From Desulfovibrio sp. (GTDB lineage: Bacteria; Desulfobacterota; Desulfovibrionia; Desulfovibrionales; Desulfovibrionaceae): a stretch of 17,500 bases of DNA. The notes under the pieces were generated by a model. The model was not told where the DNA came from. It made no database searches and saw only the letters and a program-made list of their open reading frames with translations. A program made the position numbers and the translations under genes. The stretch is taken from positions 4,897 to 22,396 of the forward strand of contig VSMX01000017.1 of assembly GCA_009773975.1 (NCBI GenBank). The letters are read 5' to 3'. This document shows, one piece after another, positions 7,649-13,756 of the stretch; the first letter of the stretch is position 1, and every line of letters begins with the position of its first letter.

Positions 7649-8740
7649 ATGCCAGCGACGGTCTATTTTGCCAACTTGCATTGCCGCACGGAACAGTCGA
7701 ACAAACTTTCGAAAATTCAGCGCCTTTGCGATGCGGTGGGACTGAAAAAAACCCTGCGCAAAAATGAAGTCGCGGGTATCAAGCTCCACTTTGGCGAATA
7801 CGGCAACGATACACATCTCAAGCCGGCCTTTGTGCGGCAGGTTGTGGACAAAATCAAGAAGTGCGGCGCCAAGCCCTTTCTCACGGACAGCAATACCCTC
7901 TATAGCGGCATGCGCCACAATGCCGTTGACCACCTCAATGTGGCCTATCTGCACGGCTTTACGCCGGCTGTTGTTGACGCACCCGTCATTATAGCAGATG
8001 GCCTTTTCGGCGAAAACGACGTGCCCGTGCGCATTGACTGCAAGCACTTCAGGGAAGTCCACATTGCCGATGTCATTCGCCGCGCGCCCAGTCTGACCGT
8101 GCTTTCCCATTTCAAGGGGCACGAAATGGCCGGCTTTGGCGGCGCGATCAAGAATCTGGCCATGGGCGGCGGTTCCGTGCGCGGCAAACGCGACCAGCAC
8201 GACACCCATGTGCAGGTCAGTGAAAACGACTGCATTGGCTGCGGCAAATGCGTCCGCGTCTGTCCGCAAGGCGCGCTGAGCCTGGTTGACGGCAAGAGCC
8301 ATGTCGACGTAAGCAAGTGCATAGGCTGTTTCGAGTGCATCACGGTTTGCCCTGTCAAGGCCATCAGCATCGACTGGGCCACCCAGATGACGCCCTTTGT
8401 CGAAAGGATGACCGAATACGCCTACGGCGTGGTCAAGGACCGCGAAAAAAGAATCTGCTATCTCAATTTTGTGCTCAATGTAACTCCCGACTGTGACTGC
8501 GTTTCCTGGAGCGATTTGCCCATTGTGCCCGATCTTGGCATTCTGGCTTCCACCGACCCGGTTGCGCTTGACCAGGCCTGTCTGGATCTGGTCAACAAGA
8601 CCCCGTCGCTCGATCCCAAACTCGCCGATGCGCCGGACAAGTTCAAGGCCCGCTGGCCGCACACGGTGGGCGAATTGCAGTTGACCTATGGCGAGGAAAT
8701 CGGCCTGGGCACAAGGGAATACACACTCGAAAACGTATAA
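7649..8740 (+). CDS. DUF362-domain protein with two 4Fe-4S ferredoxin motifs
   Basis: A 363-residue putative iron-sulfur electron-transfer or sensor protein of unknown role. The DUF362 domain covers roughly residues 1-185 and includes KLHFGE and the glycine-rich AGFGGAIKNLAMGGG. Two ferredoxin motifs follow: CIGCGKCVRVCP from Cys195 and CIGCFECITVCP from Cys224, each with the CxxCxxCxxxCP ligand pattern for a 4Fe-4S cluster. The C-terminal part (about 245-363) returns to the DUF362 fold and contains the common STDPVALDQACLDLV segment. No signal peptide or membrane helix is seen, so it is probably cytoplasmic. The start is set by GGGGGA (7638-7643) five bases before ATG. Single-gene unit with a strong terminator. 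The roughly 205-base gap before it, shared with divergent tpx, shows no further gene. The redox partner cannot be inferred. Confidence 0.85.
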   Translation: MPATVYFANLHCRTEQSNKLSKIQRLCDAVGLKKTLRKNEVAGIKLHFGEYGNDTHLKPAFVRQVVDKIKKCGAKPFLTDSNTLYSGMRHNAVDHLNVAYLHGFTPAVVDAPVIIADGLFGENDVPVRIDCKHFREVHIADVIRRAPSLTVLSHFKGHEMAGFGGAIKNLAMGGGSVRGKRDQHDTHVQVSENDCIGCGKCVRVCPQGALSLVDGKSHVDVSKCIGCFECITVCPVKAISIDWATQMTPFVERMTEYAYGVVKDREKRICYLNFVLNVTPDCDCVSWSDLPIVPDLGILASTDPVALDQACLDLVNKTPSLDPKLADAPDKFKARWPHTVGELQLTYGEEIGLGTREYTLENV

Positions 8741-8768
8741 ACTGGCAATCCATATACCTGGCTGAAAT

Positions 8769-8793
8769 GGCGCGGATTTTCCGCGCCTTTTTT
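8769..8793 (+). terminator. Strong rho-independent terminator after the DUF362 gene
   Basis: GGCGCGG (8769-8775), loop ATTTT, CCGCGCC (8781-8787), then six T (8788-8793): a perfect seven-pair GC stem. It lies 28 bases after the DUF362 stop and only 16 bases before the next gene's start codon. Confidence 0.9.
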
Positions 8794-8809
8794 ACGAATG
8801 GAGTCCGGC

Positions 8810-9649
8810 ATGTCCTGGTCAATTATCCTGCTTGTCCTTGGCGCGGCGCTTTTGCATGCCACCTGGAACATCATTGTCAAGGGCGGTCAAAACAAGCTTT
8901 TCGAAACCGCCATGAACGCGTTGGGTGGCGGCCTCGGCGCCATGCTCATCCTGCCCTTTCTCCACTTTCCCGACAGGGAGGCCTGGGGCCTGCTGGCCCT
9001 TTCCTGCGCCTGTCACCTCACCTACTACATCTGCATTGCGGCCGCATACCGCGTTGCCGATCTCACCCTGGGCTATACAATAATGCGCGGCACCGCGCCC
9101 ATGCTCACGGCCCTGGCGCTCTACCTCATGGGCGTGCCCCTTGGCCTTGCGGGCTGGGGCGGCGTTCTTTTGCTCTGCGCCGGCATTTTTACCCTGGCTC
9201 TTGAGCAGAAACTTTCCCACAAGGGCAGCTTAAAGGGAATTCTCTATGCCCTGCGAACATCCTTCGTCATCATGGGCTATACCTTGGCCGATGGCTACGG
9301 CGCCCGCCTTTCCGGCGACAGCCTGAGCTATACCTGCTGGATTTTCTTCCTGAATATCTTCCCGCTGCATATCTACGTCTGCTGGCGCCATGGCCGGGAA
9401 TACCTGGCCTATCTGCGCAAAAGGGCCGCAATCGGCATTGGCGGCGGCCTTTGCGGTCTGGGCTCATACGGCATTGCCATCTGGGCAATGACCATGGCCC
9501 CAATCGCGCTTGTGGCGGCCCTCAGGGAAACGTCCGTCATCTTCGCCATGCTCATGGCCGTTATCTTTTTGGGCGAAAAGCTAACCCCCCTCAGAATCCT
9601 GGCCATATTCCTGGTTATGGCAGGCGCCATGATTGTGCGGCTTGACTGA
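8810..9649 (+). CDS. DMT-superfamily (EamA-type) membrane transporter
   Basis: A 279-residue integral membrane protein with about ten hydrophobic helices in two EamA-like repeats. The first begins SWSIILLVLGAALLHATWNIIVK; the second ends with IFAMLMAVIFLGEKLTPLRILAIFLVMAG split by short charged loops. The pattern of a small residue plus HATWN in helix 1 and FLGEKLTP before the last helix is usual for the family, whose members export or exchange amino acids and other metabolites. Substrate unknown. The start is ATG 8810, because GGAG at 8800-8803 lies six bases upstream; ATG 8798 would sit on the ribosome site. The position directly after the DUF362 terminator is odd: no promoter of its own is visible, so it may depend on read-through. 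No strong terminator follows. Confidence 0.85.
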   Translation: MSWSIILLVLGAALLHATWNIIVKGGQNKLFETAMNALGGGLGAMLILPFLHFPDREAWGLLALSCACHLTYYICIAAAYRVADLTLGYTIMRGTAPMLTALALYLMGVPLGLAGWGGVLLLCAGIFTLALEQKLSHKGSLKGILYALRTSFVIMGYTLADGYGARLSGDSLSYTCWIFFLNIFPLHIYVCWRHGREYLAYLRKRAAIGIGGGLCGLGSYGIAIWAMTMAPIALVAALRETSVIFAMLMAVIFLGEKLTPLRILAIFLVMAGAMIVRLD

Positions 9650-9710
9650 CGCGATTCCGCATTGTAATTCAATATTGACTTGATAGAAATCGCGGTTGGC
9701 ACCTCTTTTG

Positions 9711-9724
9711 AGTTGAATCCAACT
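9711..9724. repeat. Short dyad, possible enhancer-protein site
   Basis: AGTTG, four bases, CAACT is a perfect 5-bp inverted repeat about 200 bp upstream of the predicted sigma-54 start. The distance is typical of sites for sigma-54 activator proteins, but a 5-bp dyad arises often by chance. Confidence 0.25.
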
Positions 9725-9895
9725 TGAAAGCGGACAAATCGCCATTTGCTTGTTTTATCACAAGCCTGAAATTGCCATTTTGGACGCTTTGTTCTGCAAA
9801 ACCGCGTTCCATACAAAAAATAATTGCGGATATTTGCCCCTTGCGGGCCGATTTTGCTCCGGATTTGAAATTATGCCAGCCGCTATTGTGCTTTT

Positions 9896-9911
9896 TGGCA
9901 CATGGCTTGCT
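9896..9911 (+). promoter_or_regulatory. Sigma-54 (RpoN) promoter of the permease operon
   Basis: TGGCACA, four bases, TTGCT matches the sigma-54 consensus TGGCACG-N4-TTGCW at all but one defined position. The invariant GG (9897-9898) and GC (9909-9910) are separated by exactly ten bases. The predicted start is near 9922, about 50 bases before the GTG start codon, leaving room for the AGGAGGAG ribosome site. No competing sigma-70 promoter of similar quality is seen. Transcription would require an AAA+ enhancer-binding activator, which is not encoded in the window. Confidence 0.75.
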
Positions 9912-9970
9912 TTACGTTCAAGCGTACAAACATATTTACCCAGCCCCGAAACCCCAACAGGAGGAGCATT

Positions 9971-11494
9971 GTGTCGCAAACGCACGATACGGATCATCGT
10001 GAGGAACTGGAAAAATCGCTAAATCCTGTTGAGGTTCTGGCCCTGGCCCTGGGAGCCATTGTGGGCTGGGGATGCTTTATCCTGCCCGCCCTGCGCTTTC
10101 TGCCTGATGCCGGCCCCCTCGGCACGGTGATCGCCTTTTTTGTCGGCGCTTTCTTTCAATGCATAGTGGCCCTGAGCTACAGTTTTCTGATCAAGCCCTA
10201 TCCGGTTGCCGGGGGGGCCTTTGCATACGCATACGCCGGTTTTGGCACAAAAGGGGCTTTCATTTGCGGCTGGGCGCTCGTCCTGAGCTATATCTGCGTG
10301 ATAGCGGCAAACGCTATGGCCCTTATTTTGCTGACGCGCTATCTTGTGCCCGGCGTTTTTGACATTGGCTTCATGTATTCGATTGCCGGCTGGAACATCA
10401 ATGCGGGAGAAGTCGTCTTTGTTTCAACCGTATTGATGCTGTTCGGCTGGATGAATTACCGGGGCATGAATGCCGCCAGCACAATCCAGGTTATTCTGGC
10501 CATTGCGCTCACAGCCGGCATTCTGGTGCTGGCTTCCGGCACCTTCCTTTCCGAATCAGCCAAGCTGGCCAACTTTGAGCCCCTGTTCTCGGAGGATCGC
10601 CATCCCATTGCCTGCGTGCTTGTCATCCTGGCCCTGACGCCATGGCTTTATGTCGGCTTCGACACAATTCCCCAGACTGCTGAGGAATTCAAATTTCCGC
10701 CTTCAAAGGCCCGCGACCTGATGCTGCTTTCCATTATATGCGGCGCCATACTTTATACCCTGGTAACCCTTTGCGTGGCCGGCTATATTCCCTACAAGGA
10801 ACTGCTCAAGCAAAATCACGCCTGGGCAACGGGCTGGGTCGCGGACCAGGTTTTCGGCCGTTTTGGCGGCATTGTCCTTACCATTCCAGTCCTGGCCGGC
10901 ATCCTGACCGGCATGAACGGATTTTTCATGGCCACGACACGGCTTTTGTTCAGCATGGGCAGAAGCAAATTCCTGCCCAATTTCTTTGCCGCCGTTCATC
11001 CGCGGTACGGAACGCCTTTCAAGAGCGTTCTCTTTACCCTTGCCCTTTGTCTTGTCGTGCCCTGGTTCGGGCGTGCCGCCCTGGGCTGGATCGTGGATAT
11101 GTCCGCAATCGGCACGGCGCTGGCCTATCTTTTCACCAACCTCACGGCCTACAAATACCTTTCGCAAAATCCCTCCGTGCCGGAATCCGGCTGGGGCAAG
11201 CCCGTGTGCGTAATTGGCGCGATGACTTCCGTAATCTGCTTCTGCCTGCTGATCTTCCCGGCCTCCCCAGCCGCAATCAGCGTGCCGTCATGGATAATGC
11301 TCTATGCCTGGGTCGCGCTGGGCGGTCTTTTCTTCATGCAGCGCAAGAGCGAATTGCTGCATATTTCGCATTCGCGGCTGCGCTACCTGCTTTTTGGCGA
11401 CAGCTCCTACCCCGTTCTGTTTGATGACGAAGAACAGGACGACCCGAAAAACCTTGAACAATCTTGCGGCGTATGCGCCGGGAAAAGGGGTTAG
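9971..11494 (+). CDS. APC-superfamily amino-acid permease
   Basis: A 507-residue inner-membrane secondary transporter with about twelve hydrophobic helices. Helix 1 holds the broken-helix substrate-site motif GAIVGWGCFILP, a variant of the family's GAIIGxGIF. Helices 2-3 contain KPYPVAGGAFAYAYAGFG, and FDTIPQTAEEFKFP follows helix 6, all typical of APC permeases. A polar, acidic C-terminal tail of about 60 residues faces the cytoplasm. Substrate is not determinable; an amino acid or amine is the family expectation. The start is GTG 9971, chosen because AGGAGGAG at 9959-9966 lies four bases upstream; the upstream in-frame ATG at 9902 lies within the promoter and ahead of the predicted transcript start. 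Only three bases separate it from the next gene, which suggests a shared function. Confidence 0.88.
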   Translation: MSQTHDTDHREELEKSLNPVEVLALALGAIVGWGCFILPALRFLPDAGPLGTVIAFFVGAFFQCIVALSYSFLIKPYPVAGGAFAYAYAGFGTKGAFICGWALVLSYICVIAANAMALILLTRYLVPGVFDIGFMYSIAGWNINAGEVVFVSTVLMLFGWMNYRGMNAASTIQVILAIALTAGILVLASGTFLSESAKLANFEPLFSEDRHPIACVLVILALTPWLYVGFDTIPQTAEEFKFPPSKARDLMLLSIICGAILYTLVTLCVAGYIPYKELLKQNHAWATGWVADQVFGRFGGIVLTIPVLAGILTGMNGFFMATTRLLFSMGRSKFLPNFFAAVHPRYGTPFKSVLFTLALCLVVPWFGRAALGWIVDMSAIGTALAYLFTNLTAYKYLSQNPSVPESGWGKPVCVIGAMTSVICFCLLIFPASPAAISVPSWIMLYAWVALGGLFFMQRKSELLHISHSRLRYLLFGDSSYPVLFDDEEQDDPKNLEQSCGVCAGKRG

Positions 11495-11497
11495 GCC

Positions 11498-12526
11498 ATG
11501 CATCGCCTGTTATTGCTCGTTCTGGCGCTGATTGTTCTGGGCATTGAAATCCTGATGGGCAGCCGCGCATTTTTTCCGGAACTGTTTGAAAACAGGAGCA
11601 GCGGCGTGGAGGACATCCTGGCCGACAAGGAAAACATTCTCAAGCAGCTTTCGCCGGAAGACCTTGCCTATGTCTCCAAAAATCCCGTCGTCACCGTGGG
11701 CGTGGATCCCAATTTCTATCCGCTCGAAATGTTTGACGAACGTGGACGCTACACTGGCCTTGGCGGCGACTACATCAAAATTCTCTCCAAAATGACAGGG
11801 CTGACCTTCAAACCCATCGCCCTGGACGACTGGGCAACAACGGAAGGCGAGGCCAACCGGGGCATGATCGACATGTTCATGGTTGCGGCCAAAACAGGGC
11901 GGCGCAGCGAATTCATGCTCTTCACCGCGCCCTTCATCTCCATGCCCGGCATAATCATGACAAGGCGCGGCAGCGGCCTGGACAATATCAACGTAAAGGA
12001 CCTGGCCGGCAAGAAGGTGGCGGTTGTGGACGGCTATTCCTGGCACGACTTTCTTAAGGAATTTCACCCCGAAATAACGGCCGTGCCCTCCAGGAACACG
12101 CTCGAGGCCCTGCAGAAAGTGGCTGACGGGGAAGTCGATGCGATCCTGGATTACGAATTCAATCTGCTGGAAAAAATTCAGCTTGGCGGCGTCATGCAGA
12201 TGCAGAAGGCAGGCACCGTGGATTCTTCGTATGGGCATGCCGTGGCCGTGGCAAAGAACAAGCCCGAGCTTTATGACGCCGTGTCCTTTGCCATGGATAA
12301 AATCACGCCACGCGAAAAGGAGCTTCTGGCGCAAAAATGGCTGGCAATGGACAAGCCGGCAGGGCAGGAAAGGCAGCTACAGTGGATTTTCTTCTTTGTA
12401 ACCCAGGCTGTGCTGCTTTTGCTGGCCGTGTTTTCGATTTATGACAACAAGGTGAAGAAGGAAGTAGGCAGGCGGCTGCGCCAGCTCGCGCAAAACTGTC
12501 AGCCGGAGGCCAGATCGGATTTATGA
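11498..12526 (+). CDS. Membrane-anchored periplasmic solute-binding domain protein (SBP_bac_3 type), no output domain
   Basis: The 342-residue protein has an N-terminal hydrophobic helix (about 4-20) with no clear signal-peptidase site, an SBP_bac_3-like domain (about 64-285) and a second membrane helix (about 296-316). It ends with a basic cytoplasmic tail of about 25 residues. The domain opens with LSPEDLAYVSKNPVVTVGVD and continues NFYPLEMFDERGRYTGL, the pattern of periplasmic sensor domains in EvgS-like kinases and related receptors rather than of free ABC-transporter binding proteins. The tail NKVKKEVGRRLRQL resembles the linker that leads into a kinase or cyclase, but a stop follows and a terminator lies 47 bases on. 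It begins three bases after the permease with AAAAGGGG seven bases upstream, so it is co-transcribed. Possible roles: ligand receptor for the permease, co-sensor, or remnant of a sensor kinase. Confidence 0.8.
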   Translation: MHRLLLLVLALIVLGIEILMGSRAFFPELFENRSSGVEDILADKENILKQLSPEDLAYVSKNPVVTVGVDPNFYPLEMFDERGRYTGLGGDYIKILSKMTGLTFKPIALDDWATTEGEANRGMIDMFMVAAKTGRRSEFMLFTAPFISMPGIIMTRRGSGLDNINVKDLAGKKVAVVDGYSWHDFLKEFHPEITAVPSRNTLEALQKVADGEVDAILDYEFNLLEKIQLGGVMQMQKAGTVDSSYGHAVAVAKNKPELYDAVSFAMDKITPREKELLAQKWLAMDKPAGQERQLQWIFFFVTQAVLLLLAVFSIYDNKVKKEVGRRLRQLAQNCQPEARSDL

Positions 12527-12572
12527 TTCCTGGCTGCGGCAGAACGGAAGGATGAAATGTTCCATGGTTTGA

Positions 12573-12610
12573 CGGGCCGTCTCCCCCCGGAGACGGCCCG
12601 ATTGATTTTT
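12573..12610 (+). terminator. Strong terminator of the permease/binding-protein operon
   Basis: CGGGCCGTCTC (12573-12583) pairs perfectly with GAGACGGCCCG (12590-12600) across a six-base loop, giving an 11-bp stem followed by ATTGATTTTT. It is oriented for the plus strand. No T-run follows it on the minus side, so it is not an obvious terminator for convergent msrAB. A second, AT-rich 7-bp inverted repeat (AATACCA and TGGTATT, 12616-12646) lies between it and msrAB. Confidence 0.85.
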
Positions 12611-12667
12611 ATAACAATACCATACAACCGGGCAATGACTGGTATTTCTTCCTCATATTAACGATAA

Positions 12668-13744
12668 TCAATCCCCAACGGGCCTTACAAATTTCTTGTA
12701 CTCGCCGTAGCCTTCCCTGTCCATTTCGGCGTATGGCACAAAGCGCAGGGCCGCGCTGTTGATGCAATAGCGCAAGCCGCCAAGGGCCTTCGGCCCATCC
12801 GGGAACACATGGCCAAGATGGGAATCCGCAATCCGGCTCCGCACCTCGACCCTGTCCATGCCGTGCGACAAATCCCGCTTTTCCACCACCGCATCGGGCG
12901 CCAGCGGCTTGCTGAAGCTCGGCCAGCCGCAGCCGGAATCAAACTTCTGGCTGGATGAAAACAGCGGCTCGCCGCTCGCTATGTCAACATAAATCCCGGG
13001 CTCGTCATGCTTCCAGTATTTGCCCGTAAAGGGCGGTTCTGTGCCCGCTTCCCGTACAACGTGATATTCGATTGGCGAAAGACGCGCCTCGAGCTCCTCA
13101 CGGGACGGCTTCGCATATTTTTGAGGCCTGTCGTTTTTTGCTTCCAGATCTTTCAGACTGGAAAAATCAATGTGGCAGTAGCCGCCAGGATTCTTTTTCA
13201 GATAATCCTGGTGATATTTTTCGGCGGGATAGAAATTTTGCAATTTCTCCACCTCAACCACAAATGGCCTTTTCGACTGCTTTTGCAGATCCGCAACCAC
13301 GCCCTCAATAACCCGCCTGTCGTCCGCATCCATGTAAAAAATCCCTGGCCTGTACTGCTTGCCCACATCATTGCCCTGGCGGTCGGCTGTATAGGGATTG
13401 ATGATCCTGAAAAACTGGCGCACCAGGGTTTGCAGGTCGACCTGGTCCGCATTGTAAAGCACGCGCACTGTTTCGGCCGCGCCAGTCTTGCCGCTGCAGA
13501 CAATATCATACGAAGGGTTCGGAACTTGCGACTGCGCGTAGCCGGATATTGTCTCCGCCACACCGGGGATGCGGGAATAGTATTCCTGCACGCCCCAAAA
13601 GCAGCCGCCCGCGAAATATATGAGCTTCTGTCCTGGTTCTGGCATTTTCATCTCTACATTTTTGGGCAAGCCAAAGGACAGGGCGCCGTAAAGCAGGACT
13701 CCGCCCAGCAAAACCAGGCAAAGCCCAATCTTGTTCCATGCCAT
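12668..13744 (-). CDS. msrAB: Exported bifunctional methionine sulfoxide reductase MsrA-MsrB
   Basis: Repairs both stereoisomers of methionine sulfoxide. An N-terminal hydrophobic segment (about 6-25) predicts export or membrane anchoring, so it probably acts in the periplasm. The MsrA domain (about 40-200) has catalytic Cys48 in GGCFWGVQ and a late Cys190 in GGYCHIDF as likely recycling residue. The MsrB domain (about 215-350) has FDSGCGWPSF and catalytic Cys327 in LRYCINSAALRF. The two CxxC pairs that bind zinc in many MsrB proteins are absent (DIASGEP and GPKALGG stand in their places), so this is the zinc-free form. Start ATG 13744 with AGG seven bases upstream. It follows glnN by 12 bases on the same strand, so co-transcription is likely. 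Its electron donor is not encoded here. Confidence 0.93.
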   Translation of the reverse strand: MAWNKIGLCLVLLGGVLLYGALSFGLPKNVEMKMPEPGQKLIYFAGGCFWGVQEYYSRIPGVAETISGYAQSQVPNPSYDIVCSGKTGAAETVRVLYNADQVDLQTLVRQFFRIINPYTADRQGNDVGKQYRPGIFYMDADDRRVIEGVVADLQKQSKRPFVVEVEKLQNFYPAEKYHQDYLKKNPGGYCHIDFSSLKDLEAKNDRPQKYAKPSREELEARLSPIEYHVVREAGTEPPFTGKYWKHDEPGIYVDIASGEPLFSSSQKFDSGCGWPSFSKPLAPDAVVEKRDLSHGMDRVEVRSRIADSHLGHVFPDGPKALGGLRYCINSAALRFVPYAEMDREGYGEYKKFVRPVGD

Positions 13745-13756
13745 ATGGCCACCTGG

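Larger units (their letters stand above)
9650..9970. other. Non-coding regulatory region before the permease operon (321 bp)
   Basis: This AT-richer stretch has no credible gene. It holds a dyad at 9711-9724, a second sigma-54-like half match (TGGCAC at 9697-9702 with GA instead of GC at the -12 place), weak hairpins at 9735-9748 and 9836-9848, and a nested inverted repeat at 9875-9906. Near the gene lies the sigma-54 promoter described separately. The length upstream of the promoter (about 240 bp) suits enhancer-binding-protein sites. Confidence 0.6.

Noticed and set aside
7571..8662. A 363-codon minus-strand frame opposite the DUF362 gene
   Set aside because: Antisense to the two ferredoxin motifs; no domain of its own. 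Similar long antisense frames opposite hflK and hflC (630-1793, 1700-2695) were rejected for the same reason.
9697..9711. Second sigma-54-like motif (TGGCACC) upstream of the permease
   Set aside because: The -12 element reads GA instead of GC and no gene starts at a suitable distance; the copy at 9896-9911 is far better.
11498..12526. Frameshifted sensor kinase (pseudogene) reading of the binding-domain gene
   Set aside because: Only 47 bases separate its stop from a strong terminator, and no kinase-like sequence is visible in any frame there, so a simple frameshift does not explain the short tail.
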